A DNA stretch of 64,000 bases from NCBI RefSeq assembly GCF_001544455.2, contig NZ_FCOC02000002.1, forward strand, positions 124,001-188,000, written 5' to 3'. Under the pieces are notes generated by a model. The model searched no databases. It saw only the letters and a program-made list of their open reading frames with translations, and was not told the DNA's origin. Every line of letters starts with the position of its first letter. Position 1 is the stretch's first letter. This DNA is from Caballeronia sordidicola. Lineage in GTDB: Bacteria > Pseudomonadota > Gammaproteobacteria > Burkholderiales > Burkholderiaceae. A program made the translations under genes and the position numbers. Shown one piece after another: positions 9,979 through 19,544 of this stretch.

Positions 9979-10677
9979 TCAGACCACGCGCACGGAGAAT
10001 TCGCCGATTCCGTCAACGCCGCCCTTCATCAAATCACCCTTCTGGATCGCGCCGACGCCCTCCGGCGTGCCCGTGAAAATCAGGTCGCCGGGGAACAGTT
10101 CGAACAACGTCGACAAATATGCAATCGTCTCGCCCACCGACCAGATCAGTTGCGAGATATCCGAACGCTGCTTTTCCTCGCCATTGACGGTGAGCCAGAT
10201 CGCGCTTTTCTCCAGATGCCCGACTTCCTTCACCGGATGAATTGGACCGAGCGGAGCGGAATGGTCAAAGCCTTTCGCTGTATCCCATGGACGGCCGAGT
10301 TTCTTGGCTTCGGCTTGCAGGTCGCGGCGGGTCATGTCGAGACCAAGCGCGTAACCGTAGACGTGGTCGAGCGCTTGATCGGCGGGAATGTCCTTGCCCT
10401 GTTTGCCTATGGCCGCGACGAGTTCCATCTCGAAGTGAACGTTCTTTGATTGCGATGGATACGGAAACTCGCCCGTTGCACCGGGAGCGACATACAACAC
10501 GGCGTCCGCGGGCTTGGCAAAAAAGAATGGCGGCTCACGATCCGGATCGTGGCCCATCTCGCGCGCGTGCGCCTCGTAATTCCGGCCGACACAATAAATC
10601 CGGCGAACGGGGAATGTGTCGCTGGAACCGGCTACAGGCACCGCAACCACGGGCGCCGCGGCAAAAACATGACTCAT
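9979..10677 (-). CDS. Fumarylacetoacetate/fumarylpyruvate hydrolase family protein
   Basis: 232-aa FAH-fold metal-dependent C-C hydrolase. IYCVGRNYEAHAREMG, the metal-binding ELVAAIG and YALGLDMTRRDLQ, and the C-terminal ELFPGDLIFTGTPEGVG are characteristic of the short FAHD1/NagK class, which is closer to fumarylpyruvate hydrolase than to eukaryotic fumarylacetoacetase. With the adjacent zeta GST it would convert maleylpyruvate to fumarate and pyruvate in the gentisate lower pathway (inference from context). Start supported by AGGAG eight bases upstream. First gene of a probable operon with maiA and the LysE-type exporter. Confidence 0.88.
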   Translation of the reverse strand: MSHVFAAAPVVAVPVAGSSDTFPVRRIYCVGRNYEAHAREMGHDPDREPPFFFAKPADAVLYVAPGATGEFPYPSQSKNVHFEMELVAAIGKQGKDIPADQALDHVYGYALGLDMTRRDLQAEAKKLGRPWDTAKGFDHSAPLGPIHPVKEVGHLEKSAIWLTVNGEEKQRSDISQLIWSVGETIAYLSTLFELFPGDLIFTGTPEGVGAIQKGDLMKGGVDGIGEFSVRVV

Positions 10678-10916
10678 TGCGCTTTCTCCTGTTTGATCTG
10701 GCTATCTACCCAGGACTCAAGTTTAACGTGCACGGTGTGCAGCCGCGATTCGGCCGAATGGCCTGGGCGGCGAGGCGATCGCGCCGCCTTCGCTTGCAAG
10801 GCCGCCTCAAATGCGGTACTGAATGTGCTTCCCGCATTTCACAATTGAAGCGGCCGACATGCACAACCCGAGTGGAGATGAAGACACTTGTGCGAGACGG
10901 CTGCCCGGACTATTCG

Positions 10917-11876
10917 ATGACCGACTCCGCTGCCTTCCCCTGCGCCCGTTTTATCAAGGAAATCGGCCGTGGGCCCAACGGCGCGCGCGCGCTGACCCGC
11001 GAGGACACGTACGCCCTCTACGAAGCGATGCTCGACAACCGCGTCTCCGATCTCGAACTCGGCGCGGTATTGCTTGCGTATCGCGTGAAGGGAGAGACGG
11101 CGGCCGAACTTGCCGCGATGCTCGCTGCCGCCCACCGCTCGTTCGAGCCGCTGCACATCCAGAATGGCCGCGACAACGCGCGCCCGGTTTCCATCCCAAG
11201 TTATAACGGCGCGCGCAAGCAACCCAACTTGACGCCGCTGCTGGCGCTGCTGCTCGCGCGAGAAGGCGTGCCGGTGCTCGTGCATGGCGTGACCGACGAT
11301 CCAGGCCGCGTGACCAGTGCTGCGATTTTCGCGGAACTAGGCGTGGAAGCGTCGACTTCACATGATGAAATCGAAGACAACCTCGCTTCGCGCCGCCTCG
11401 CGTTCGCCCCGATAACCGTGCTCGCGCCGAAGTTGGGCCGCCTCCTGGCGATCCGCCGGATCATGGGCGTGCGCAATTCAACGCATACGCTTGTCAAGAT
11501 TCTGCAGCCGTTCGCGCAGCCGGGTTTGCGGCTCGTGAACTACACGCACCCGGAATATCGGGAAAGCCTGACAGGACTTTTTACGGAACATCCCGATGCG
11601 GCTGCCGGCGGCGCCCTGCTCGCCCGTGGCACGGAGGGCGAAGCCGTCGCCGATACACGCCGCCAGGTGCAGGTCGACTGGTTCCACGATGGTCATGCGC
11701 AAACGCTGATGTCGCCGGAACGCTCTTCGCCGGAAGCGCCTGCGGTGCCGCTGCCCGAATCGCTCGATGCCGCCACAACCGCGCGCTGGATCGAAACCGT
11801 GCTGCGCGGCGAGGCGCCAATTCCCGCCGCGCTAGCGCGTCAGGCAGAACTGATCGCGGATATCGTCAGGCGATAA
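10917..11876 (+). CDS. ybiB: YbiB/TrpD2 family DNA-binding protein
   Basis: 319-aa homologue of the anthranilate phosphoribosyltransferase-like protein YbiB, which binds nucleic acid rather than catalysing tryptophan synthesis. The N-terminal helical domain contains KEIGRGPNGARALTREDTY and VSDLELGAVLLAYRVKGET. The glycine-rich PRPP loop of true TrpD is replaced by IPSYNGARKQPNLTPLLALL, as in YbiB. An alternative ATG at 10878 has GGAG directly against it with no spacing; the 10917 start matches the family N-terminus but has no clear SD, so the start is open. It stands alone between divergent and downstream genes. Confidence 0.8.
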   Translation: MTDSAAFPCARFIKEIGRGPNGARALTREDTYALYEAMLDNRVSDLELGAVLLAYRVKGETAAELAAMLAAAHRSFEPLHIQNGRDNARPVSIPSYNGARKQPNLTPLLALLLAREGVPVLVHGVTDDPGRVTSAAIFAELGVEASTSHDEIEDNLASRRLAFAPITVLAPKLGRLLAIRRIMGVRNSTHTLVKILQPFAQPGLRLVNYTHPEYRESLTGLFTEHPDAAAGGALLARGTEGEAVADTRRQVQVDWFHDGHAQTLMSPERSSPEAPAVPLPESLDAATTARWIETVLRGEAPIPAALARQAELIADIVRR

Positions 11877-11902
11877 ATTTGTCAGCCGAAACCCACCCAA
11901 GG

Positions 11903-11932
11903 TTGACAAATGCGCGCGCCGTCAGCTAATGT
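11903..11932 (+). promoter_or_regulatory. Sigma-70 promoter for leuA leader
   Basis: Perfect -35 TTGACA at 11903-11908 and -10 TAATGT at 11927-11932 with an 18-bp spacer. The expected start of transcription is about 11939, which is the A of the ATG of the leader peptide, so the transcript may be leaderless. It begins 27 bases after the ybiB stop. Confidence 0.65.
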
Positions 11933-11938
11933 GCGGAC

Positions 11939-12016
11939 ATGAGCTTTGCCCAGTTCCCCTCCCTTCGAATTACTCAGGGTCGCCTAGCGCGGCCCCTATC
12001 GCTACGTCTAGCGTAA
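11939..12016 (+). CDS. leuL: Putative leucine leader peptide upstream of leuA
   Basis: A 25-codon ORF ending in RLARPLSLRLA then TAA. Five codons are leucine: one CTT and four CTA, the CTA codons being numbers 16, 20, 22 and 24, all near the end. CTA is among the rarest codons in this GC-rich genome, as expected of a peptide that senses charged leucyl-tRNA. It lies directly under a strong promoter and 300 bases upstream of leuA. There is no SD; if transcription starts where the promoter predicts, translation would begin on a leaderless 5' end. Short repeats TAGCG/CGCTA overlap the CTA codons and can pair in alternative ways. Confidence 0.7.
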   Translation: MSFAQFPSLRITQGRLARPLSLRLA

Positions 12017-12086
12017 GTCGCTAAACGTGGCGCCGCGCATTCCCAATGCGCGGTCCCTCCTGCAGTTCCGTAGCTCCCCTTTTTTT
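11985..12086 (+). promoter_or_regulatory. Candidate leuA attenuator region
   Basis: Four alternating 5-base segments, TAGCG (11985), CGCTA (12000), TAGCG (12009) and CGCTA (12019), can form mutually exclusive stems 1:2, 2:3 and 3:4. Next comes a perfect 9-bp hairpin CCGCGCATT-ccc-AATGCGCGG (12033-12053). CGCTACG (12000-12006) could also pair with CGTAGC (12069-12074), just before a run of seven T (12080-12086). The 9-bp hairpin is not followed by T, so the exact terminator is not resolved. Confidence 0.45.
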
Positions 12087-12146
12087 ATCACCCGTAGTCG
12101 TCTGGTTTCGTCCGTTCATCCACGGCCACGAAATCGCGAGGAACAC

Positions 12147-12320
12147 ATGCACGCTGCATTTGCATCGTTCACGTTTGTCACCGGCGTCATCCACGCCCAG
12201 GAAAAATGCGAACTCGCGCAGCGCACATCGGACTGTTGCTGGCAAGCCGCCGGCAGCGCGCCCGCCTCGCAACGATTGCGCTTTCACGCTTACAACGCGT
12301 TTAGCCGAGGCCCACGATGA
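12147..12320 (+). CDS. 57-codon upstream ORF overlapping leuA start
   Basis: Small ORF with AGGA (12139-12142) four bases before its ATG; it encodes 57 residues beginning MHAAFASFTF. Its TGA (12318-12320) overlaps the first leuA ATG as ATGA, the geometry of translational coupling. I recognise no domain. It may be a coupling ORF that passes ribosomes to leuA, or chance. Confidence 0.3.
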   Translation: MHAAFASFTFVTGVIHAQEKCELAQRTSDCCWQAAGSAPASQRLRFHAYNAFSRGPR

Positions 12321-13978
12321 TGATGCGCAACCCTTACGAGAAATACCGCCCTTTTCCCCAAGTCACGCTCAAAGGACGCCAGTGGCCGAACCGCACGATT
12401 GAACGCGCGCCCATCTGGATGAGCACCGATCTTCGCGACGGCAATCAGGCGCTGATCGACCCGATGAGCATCGACGCCAAGCTCGAATTCTTCGAGATGC
12501 TCGTGGCGGTGGGTTTCAAGGAAATCGAAGTGGGCTTTCCGTCGGCATCGCAGACGGATTTCGACTTCGTGCGCAAGCTCATCACGGAAAACCGCATTCC
12601 CGCCGATGTCACCATTGAAGTGCTCGTGCAATCGCGCCGGGATCTCATCGAGAGGACGTTCGAAGCTGTGGAAGGCGCGGCGCGAGTGATCGTGCATCTT
12701 TACAACGCAATTTCGCCGTCGTTCAGGAAGATCGTGTTCGGGATGACGAAGGAACAAACCAAGGCGCTGGCGGTGGAAGGCACGCGAATCATCAAGGAAT
12801 GCGCCGCCGCGCGCCCCGCGACGCACTGGACGTACCAGTATTCGCCGGAAACGTTCAGCATGACGGAGCTTTCGTTTTCCCGCGAAGTCTGTGACTCGGT
12901 TGCGCAAATGTGGCGTCCGACGCCCGCTCACAAGATGATCGTGAATTTGCCCGCCACGGTCGAAGCCGCCATGCCCAACGTGTTCGCCGATCAGGTCGAA
13001 TGGATGGACCGCAACATGGGGTTTCGCGACAGCATCGTGCTTTCGGTGCATCCGCATAACGATCGCGGCACGGCGGTCGCCGCGGCGGAACTCGCGATCC
13101 TCGCGGGCGCGGATCGCGTGGAAGGCTGCCTTTTCGGCAACGGCGAGCGTACCGGCAACGTGGATCTCGTGACGCTCGCCATGAATTTGTACACGCAAGG
13201 TATTGATCCGGGCCTGGATTTCTCGGATATCGATGGCGTGCGGCGCGTCGTGGAACGCTGTAATCAGATCGCCGTGCATCCGCGTCATCCGTATGCCGGG
13301 GATCTCGTGTTTACCGCGTTCTCGGGTTCACATCAGGATGCGATCCGCAAGGGTTTTGCGCAGCGTGAAGCGGGTACGGTGTGGGATGTGCCGTATCTCC
13401 CCATCGATCCCGCCGATCTCGGCCGCAGCTATGACGCCGTGATCCGCGTGAATAGCCAGTCGGGCAAAGGCGGAGCGACGTATCTCATTGAACGCGGCCT
13501 GGGCTTCACGCCGCCGCGGCGGGTGCAGATCGAGTTCAGTCACGCTGTCCAGAAAGTCGCCGATTCATCCGGCGAAGAAGTGTCCGGCGACGCCATTTGC
13601 ACGCTCTTCAAGCGGGAATACCTGGACACGAAAGGGCCGGCGTCACGCGCCGATGCGTCCGCAGTCCACTTCAACGGCCGTCATGTGGCGCTTCCCGTTT
13701 CGAAAACGGCGGACGAGGCCCATGCGCAGGCCGTCGGCGCGGCATTTGCCGAGATAGCGGGCTGCCCGATCGATGTAACCTCGTTCGAAACGGCGCTCAC
13801 CGCGAAGGGAGAAACGGCTGTGTTTGTCGGTTGCAGGATCGGCGATCACGTCGCGCGTTTTGGCGTGGCCGTGCATGCAAACGCGGTGCAGGCGGTAAGC
13901 GATGCAATCATCAGCGCGGTAAATCGCGCGCGCTGGGCCGGACGCAAGGCAGTGGAAAACGAAGCCGTTGCGGCTTGA
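12317..13978 (+). CDS. leuA: 2-isopropylmalate synthase
   Basis: First committed enzyme of leucine synthesis: acetyl-CoA plus 2-ketoisovalerate gives 2-isopropylmalate. 553 aa, the longer class II form found in actinobacteria and many beta-proteobacteria. The catalytic TIM barrel shows STDLRDGNQALIDPM (metal and catalytic Arg/Asp) and the metal-binding HPHNDRGTAVAAAELA followed by GCLFGNGERTGNVDLV. The C-terminal ACT-like regulatory domain (from about residue 430) suggests leucine feedback. Three tandem ATGs occur; GAGG at 12307-12310 sits six bases before the first. Not clustered with leuCDB, which is usual for this class. Confidence 0.95.
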   Translation: MMMRNPYEKYRPFPQVTLKGRQWPNRTIERAPIWMSTDLRDGNQALIDPMSIDAKLEFFEMLVAVGFKEIEVGFPSASQTDFDFVRKLITENRIPADVTIEVLVQSRRDLIERTFEAVEGAARVIVHLYNAISPSFRKIVFGMTKEQTKALAVEGTRIIKECAAARPATHWTYQYSPETFSMTELSFSREVCDSVAQMWRPTPAHKMIVNLPATVEAAMPNVFADQVEWMDRNMGFRDSIVLSVHPHNDRGTAVAAAELAILAGADRVEGCLFGNGERTGNVDLVTLAMNLYTQGIDPGLDFSDIDGVRRVVERCNQIAVHPRHPYAGDLVFTAFSGSHQDAIRKGFAQREAGTVWDVPYLPIDPADLGRSYDAVIRVNSQSGKGGATYLIERGLGFTPPRRVQIEFSHAVQKVADSSGEEVSGDAICTLFKREYLDTKGPASRADASAVHFNGRHVALPVSKTADEAHAQAVGAAFAEIAGCPIDVTSFETALTAKGETAVFVGCRIGDHVARFGVAVHANAVQAVSDAIISAVNRARWAGRKAVENEAVAA

Positions 13979-14099
13979 TCGACTTGAAGAAAGGCACAGC
14001 AGGCGACACTCAGGACCGGCACGGCGAACAACGTCCACAAGACGCTGCATTTTTTGCCACCGGCCCGCGATACTCAACCCGGCGAGTATCAAACCGGCG

Positions 14100-14495
14100 C
14101 TAATCCAGCGCCACGCGCGTCGCCTGCATCGCGAGCAACCTGTAGTTGCCATCGACATGAAGATGAACGGCCGTGTACGCAATCGGAAACAACAGCGCGC
14201 CGTTTTTCGACTCCATCTCGATCAACGCGCGCCCATGCACAATCCACGTGTCACGGCCGCCCGGCATCAAGTCTTGCGACTGAATCTCGATTTGCCTGTA
14301 ACGCCGGCGTCCCGCCGTGATGGCATCGATAAACTGCCGCTTCGACTCGCGCTTGCCGTTGGTGTGGACATAGCTCGCGTTGTCCGCCAGCAGCGCGTCG
14401 AGCACCTCGCCGTCGCCGTCGACCATCGCGCGAAAACGGCCGCGCTCGAGTTCGCGTATTGCGTCGATGGGCTTATCCGTGGATTGTGCCGGCAT
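14100..14495 (-). CDS. NTF2-like protein (DUF4440/SnoaL fold)
   Basis: 131-aa protein with the small cone-shaped NTF2 fold signature: an N-terminal helix (DAIRELERGRFRAMVDGD), LADNASYVHTNGKRESK, and alternating beta strands ending in LLAMQATR. Family members include ketosteroid-isomerase-like enzymes and stress proteins; no catalytic role can be assigned. GAGGAA seven bases upstream supports the ATG. It converges on leuA. Confidence 0.75.
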   Translation of the reverse strand: MPAQSTDKPIDAIRELERGRFRAMVDGDGEVLDALLADNASYVHTNGKRESKRQFIDAITAGRRRYRQIEIQSQDLMPGGRDTWIVHGRALIEMESKNGALLFPIAYTAVHLHVDGNYRLLAMQATRVALD

Positions 14496-14542
14496 GGGTC
14501 GGTTCCTCTTGCGCTTTGAGGAACCGGCTGATGCGGTCCTCG

Positions 14543-15109
14543 TCAGAAGTTGTACTGCAAATATATCTGGCTGAAATTTATACCAGGATTCGGGTGTTCG
14601 ATACCGGCGTTGGATAAATGCTGAAACCGGAAGCCTGCCTGATAGTTCTGATGCGCGCCGAACTGCGCCCCGACGCCCACCATATCGGCAAACTGAAAGG
14701 ACGACGAGAACGTGCGGTCCTCCGTTTCACGCACATGCGATAACAACCGCACGCCAACGCCCGCCTCCACGTATGGCCGGAACCAGCCCGAACTCTTGAT
14801 GAAACGGAATACCGGCGTCAACCCGAACTCCCAGATATTCGGATGCGACGCGTTGCTCTCGCGAATGTCCCAGTAGGCCACGTGCGCCTCGCCAACCACG
14901 GTGAAATGGAACCCGCCAATTTCCCACCATGTCCAGTTCGGGTCCCAGACAACGCCGACGTCCGCCTTGCGGACATCGTGGTCAGCGACACCGCCGGCAA
15001 CTTGCACGCCGAACTGGTCAGCCTTGGCGCTCGCCGATACAAGAGCGAGGGCTCCCAGGATTGCGCCGTAAAAAGAGCGTTTTTGCCAAACACTTTTGTT
15101 CTTTTGCAT
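14543..15109 (-). CDS. pagL: Lipid A 3-O-deacylase PagL
   Basis: Outer-membrane eight-strand beta-barrel esterase that removes the 3-O acyl chain of lipid A. A signal peptide (residues 1 to about 30, ending ASAKA) is followed by beta strands and the family motif FQHLSNAGIEHPNPGIN, which carries the catalytic His and Ser, with the likely acidic partner in the same segment. The protein ends in an aromatic residue (QYNF) as outer-membrane barrels do. 188 aa. GGAG precedes the ATG. Lipid A deacylation usually reduces endotoxin recognition (family knowledge). Confidence 0.9.
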   Translation of the reverse strand: MQKNKSVWQKRSFYGAILGALALVSASAKADQFGVQVAGGVADHDVRKADVGVVWDPNWTWWEIGGFHFTVVGEAHVAYWDIRESNASHPNIWEFGLTPVFRFIKSSGWFRPYVEAGVGVRLLSHVRETEDRTFSSSFQFADMVGVGAQFGAHQNYQAGFRFQHLSNAGIEHPNPGINFSQIYLQYNF

Positions 15110-15421
15110 GAACTACTCCGGAGCTGGTTTCTCGAACACACTCGCCGCAGGGAACGGCACGCCGCCATTTTAGAGACGGTCTTAAAAAAAAGCTCAGAAC
15201 AGTTCTGCGGATTGTTGGAAAGACGGAATTAAGTTTCATCGAAAAGGGATTTGAGAAGTAAATCGTGCGCAGACTTGCAGGTTTCTTTCGGTAAAATTGA
15301 CAAGGAACTCGTTTCTCTTCGCGAAATCCAAGGAATTGGTTCGGGAAAGCACTTACTACCTATTGGAGTACAAGTTCTAATAGCTTTTAGGGAACTCCCG
15401 CACATATCGGCCCTCTAATCT

Positions 15422-15448
15422 TTAGCACTCGAAATAGCAGAGTGCTAA
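15422..15448 (+). promoter_or_regulatory. CIRCE element (HrcA operator) upstream of rpoH
   Basis: TTAGCACTC-N9-GAGTGCTAA, an exact match to the CIRCE consensus with the canonical 9-base spacer, centred about 70 bases before the rpoH start. CIRCE is bound by the heat-shock repressor HrcA, so the sigma-32 gene is predicted to be under HrcA control. Confidence 0.92.
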
Positions 15449-15460
15449 TATCATGGCTGG

Positions 15461-15483
15461 ACCCGGTTTTCATCGGGTTTTTT
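15461..15483 (+). terminator. Terminator-like hairpin in rpoH leader
   Basis: ACCCG-gttttcat-CGGGT followed by a run of six T (15478-15483), just after CIRCE and only 22 bases before the rpoH GTG start. Either the terminator of an upstream transcript or a cis-acting leader structure. The stem is only 5 bp. Confidence 0.5.
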
Positions 15484-15504
15484 GTTGATAAGGAGCAGAC
15501 AAGC

Positions 15505-16440
<936 letters not shown>

Positions 16441-16464
16441 GCGCTCGCCAGAGAAAATGGCAAT

Positions 16465-16496
16465 GCCCGCCGTCGCAAGACGGCGGGCTTTTTTTT
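16465..16496 (+). terminator. Rho-independent terminator of rpoH
   Basis: GCCCGCCGTC-gcaa-GACGGCGGGC, a perfect 10-bp stem followed by eight T. Confidence 0.93.
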
Positions 16497-16532
16497 GCCT
16501 GCACTGGACGCCTTGCTCCTTGCTTTTGTATC

Positions 16533-16568
16533 AAAAGGAACGGCGCCCGGAGTTTCCTCCGGGCGCCG
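16533..16568 (-). terminator. Terminator of the cyo operon
   Basis: CGGCGCCCGGAG-tttc-CTCCGGGCGCCG, a perfect 12-bp stem 28 bases past the cyoD stop. Read on the minus strand the stem is followed by TTCCTTTT. Confidence 0.8.
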
Positions 16569-16596
16569 CCCTGATACAGTTAAAAGCGCTTGAGGC

Positions 16597-16929
16597 TTAG
16601 CGCGACATCATGTGGTGGCCGACGTTATGCATCACCCACAACGTCCCGCCAATCACAATCACCGCCACCAGCATGGTGAATCCGAATGCGACGACGTTCC
16701 AGCGCTGCGATGACGACGTGTTCATGTGCAGGAAGAACACGAGGTGCACGAGGACCTGGATGAATGCGAGCACCGCAATCGCGATGATCGTGTCGGTTTG
16801 CCCAAGCGACTGTTGCATGACCAGCCCGAACGCTGCGGCCGTCAGCACGACGGAGAGGACAAAGCCAATGACATACGAGCGCACGCTGCCGTGGCCCGCG
16901 CCGGTATCGATTGAATGTGCGTGTGCCAT
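16597..16929 (-). CDS. cyoD: Cytochrome bo3 ubiquinol oxidase subunit IV
   Basis: 110-aa small subunit with three transmembrane helices (YVIGFVLSVVLTAAAFGLVM, TIIAIAVLAFIQVLVHLVFFLHM, VVAFGFTMLVAVIVIGGTLWV). Required for assembly of the CuB site in the E. coli enzyme. Last gene of cyoABCD; its ATG directly follows the cyoC stop. No cyoE follows, unlike E. coli; the operon ends at a strong hairpin. Confidence 0.93.
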   Translation of the reverse strand: MAHAHSIDTGAGHGSVRSYVIGFVLSVVLTAAAFGLVMQQSLGQTDTIIAIAVLAFIQVLVHLVFFLHMNTSSSQRWNVVAFGFTMLVAVIVIGGTLWVMHNVGHHMMSR

Positions 16930-17538
16930 TTATACGACGCTCGTCAGATAAACAAAGGTAAAGACGCAGATCCAGACGATGTCCAGGAAGTGCCAGAAGA
17001 GGCTGAGGCACGCGAGGCGCGTCAGATCGCGTTGAGTGACTTTCTTATTGCCAATAACCTGCACGGCAAGCACTGCCATCCAGATCAGGCCAGCCGTGAC
17101 GTGCAGGCCGTGCGTTCCCACCAGGGTGAAGAACGCCGACAAGAACGCGCTGGTTCCCGGACCGTATCCTTGCTGGATCAGCAGTTGAAACTCATGGATC
17201 TCCAGCCCGATAAAAGCCGCGCCCAGCAGGAACGTGACGCCGAGCCACGCGAGCAGCGCGGTCGACTTGCCTTTATACGCGGCCAGCATCCCGAAGCCGA
17301 ACGTAATGCTGCTGAACAGCAGGATAGCGGTTTCCAGCATGACGCCGGGTAGTTCGAACACCTCCTTGCCTGAAGGACCCGCCGCGAACTGGTTCCCCAT
17401 GACGGCGAACACGGCGAACAATGACGCGAAGATGATGCAATCGGTCATCAGGTACACCCAGAACCCAAGCACCGTATTCGATGAACCGTGGTCGTCGTGG
17501 GATTCCGGCATACCGTGCGGAATGATTTTAGTCAGCAT
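16930..17538 (-). CDS. cyoC: Cytochrome bo3 ubiquinol oxidase subunit III
   Basis: 202-aa, five-helix membrane subunit of the heme-copper oxidase subunit III family. Motifs include VLGFWVYLMTDCIIFASLFAVF and GTHGLHVTAGLIWMAVL, which holds the conserved THGxHV. Its ATG shares a base with the cyoB stop (TAATG), so translation is coupled. It stabilises the proton-pumping complex. Confidence 0.95.
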   Translation of the reverse strand: MLTKIIPHGMPESHDDHGSSNTVLGFWVYLMTDCIIFASLFAVFAVMGNQFAAGPSGKEVFELPGVMLETAILLFSSITFGFGMLAAYKGKSTALLAWLGVTFLLGAAFIGLEIHEFQLLIQQGYGPGTSAFLSAFFTLVGTHGLHVTAGLIWMAVLAVQVIGNKKVTQRDLTRLACLSLFWHFLDIVWICVFTFVYLTSVV

Positions 17539-19541
17539 TACAGTGCCTCCTGCAGGTCGCGGGTGCGTGTTTGCACCGGCGAGCCGTCCATTCCGGCAAC
17601 GGTCGCAGCCGGAATGAAGTAGTCGATGTCGTTGTCATAGCTGCGCATGATCAGCGTGACGATCACGCCCAGCAATCCGGCCATGGCGAGCCACCAGATA
17701 TGCCAGACCAGCGCGAAACCAACCGCCAGGCTGAACAAGGCGATGACCAGGCCAGCGCTGGTGTTGCGCGGCATGTGGATATCTCGATAATCCTCGCGCG
17801 CATGGCGCGTGCGGCCTCGTTCCTTCATGTGAGCGAAGGCGTCGAGATCGTGCACCACCGGCAAGACCGCAAAGTTATAAACCGGCGGCGGCGAGCTGGT
17901 TGCCCATTCAAGCGTGCGGCCGTTCCACGGATCGCCCGTAACGTCCTTGTACGCAGGCGAATTGCGCTTCACCACACTGACAACGACCTGAGCAACCTGG
18001 AACAACACGCCTACGAGGATAATCAGGGCGCCGATCAGCGCAACGACCATATACGGCTGCCAGCCCGGCGTGTCGTAATGATTCATGCGGCGCGTCGCAC
18101 CCATGAAGCCGAGCACGTACAGGGGCATGAAAGCAGTCCAGAAACCCACGAACCAGCACCAGAAAGCGCACTTGCCGAGCGTTTCGTTCAGCTTGAAACC
18201 GAACGCCTTCGGGAACCAGTAAGTGAAACCGGCAAGATACCCGAACACCACGCCGCCGATAATCGCGTTATGGAAGTGAGCGATCAGGAACAAGCTGTTA
18301 TGCAGCACGAAGTCCGCGCCCGGCACAGCAAGCAGAACACCCGTCATGCCGCCAACTGTGAACGTGACCATGAATCCGATTGTCCACAGCACAGGCGATG
18401 AAAATTCCAGCCGTCCCTTATATATAGTAAACAGCCAGTTGAAGATCTTCACGCCGGTCGGTATGGCAATGACCATGGTCATGATCCCGAAGAACGCATT
18501 CACGTTCGCGCCGGAACCCATGGTGAAGAAGTGATGCAGCCAGACGAGCAACGACAGCACCATGATCGAGCAGGTCGCGTAGACCATCGTCTTGTAGCCG
18601 AACAGTGGCTTCTTGGCAAAGGTGGCGACAACTTCTGAATAGATGCCGAACGCCGGCAGCACGAGGATATACACCTCCGGATGCCCCCACGCCCAGATCA
18701 AATTCAGATATAGCATGGCGTTGCCGCCCGCGTCGTTCGTGAAGAAATGCATGCCCAGATAACGGTCGAGCGCGAGCAATGCAAGCGTTGCAGTGAGGAT
18801 CGGGAACGTGGCGAGAATCAGCACGTTCGAGCACAGCGACGTCCACGTGAACACCGGCATCTTCATGTACGTCATGCCGGGCGCGCGCATCTTCACAATC
18901 GTGACGAAGAAGTTGACGGCGGTGAGCAACGTCCCTATGCCGGAAAGCTGCAAGCTCCACAAATAGTAATCAACACCCACTCCTGGACTGAACTGCAATT
19001 CCGACAACGGCGGATAAGCAAGCCAGCCGGTTTGTGCAAAATCCCCGATCACTAGCGAGATGTTGATCAGAATCGCTGCGACCGCGGTCATCCAGAAACT
19101 AAGCGAGTTGATGAACGGAAATGCGACGTCGCGCGCGCCGATTTGCAGCGGCACGACAATGTTCATCAGGCCGATCATGAAGGCCATCGCCATGAAGAAA
19201 ATCATGATGACGCCGTGCGCGGTGAAGATCTGGTTGTAGTGCTCGGGCGGCAGGAATCCTGGCCCGTTATACGCGAGCGCGAGTTGAGTGCGCATCATCA
19301 GGGCATCGACAAAGCCACGCAGCAGCATGAGCACCGCTACGACGATGTACATGACGCCGATCTTCTTGTGATCGACCGATGTCAGCCATTCACTCCACAA
19401 ATAGCCCCACTTCCTGAACCACGTCAGCCCGAAGACCACGGCCACCACAATGAGCGCCATGAACGCTGCCGCGCCCATGATGATGGGCTGGTCGAACGGT
19501 ATGTCCGCCAGCGTTAGTTTTCCCAACAAATTTCCAAACAT
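17538..19541 (-). CDS. cyoB: Cytochrome bo3 ubiquinol oxidase subunit I
   Basis: 667-aa catalytic subunit carrying low-spin heme b, heme o3 and CuB. The active-site segment [20 protein letters not shown] (His-Tyr cross-link and proton channel Glu) and [10 protein letters not shown] (CuB histidines) are intact, and helix VI/VIII proton-path residues are recognisable. About 15 membrane helices, as for E. coli CyoB. Oxidises ubiquinol and reduces O2 to water while pumping protons. It starts 3 bases after the cyoA stop. Confidence 0.97.
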   Translation of the reverse strand: MFGNLLGKLTLADIPFDQPIIMGAAAFMALIVVAVVFGLTWFRKWGYLWSEWLTSVDHKKIGVMYIVVAVLMLLRGFVDALMMRTQLALAYNGPGFLPPEHYNQIFTAHGVIMIFFMAMAFMIGLMNIVVPLQIGARDVAFPFINSLSFWMTAVAAILINISLVIGDFAQTGWLAYPPLSELQFSPGVGVDYYLWSLQLSGIGTLLTAVNFFVTIVKMRAPGMTYMKMPVFTWTSLCSNVLILATFPILTATLALLALDRYLGMHFFTNDAGGNAMLYLNLIWAWGHPEVYILVLPAFGIYSEVVATFAKKPLFGYKTMVYATCSIMVLSLLVWLHHFFTMGSGANVNAFFGIMTMVIAIPTGVKIFNWLFTIYKGRLEFSSPVLWTIGFMVTFTVGGMTGVLLAVPGADFVLHNSLFLIAHFHNAIIGGVVFGYLAGFTYWFPKAFGFKLNETLGKCAFWCWFVGFWTAFMPLYVLGFMGATRRMNHYDTPGWQPYMVVALIGALIILVGVLFQVAQVVVSVVKRNSPAYKDVTGDPWNGRTLEWATSSPPPVYNFAVLPVVHDLDAFAHMKERGRTRHAREDYRDIHMPRNTSAGLVIALFSLAVGFALVWHIWWLAMAGLLGVIVTLIMRSYDNDIDYFIPAATVAGMDGSPVQTRTRDLQEAL

Positions 19542-19544
19542 GGC

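Noticed and set aside
12033..12053. 9-bp hairpin taken as the leuA terminator
   Set aside because: It is a strong stem but is followed by TCCCTCC, not a T run; kept only as part of the leader structure.
12290..13288. 332-codon open frame antisense to leuA
   Set aside because: Arg/His-rich translation with no motif; typical shadow of a GC-rich gene whose plus-strand product is unmistakable.
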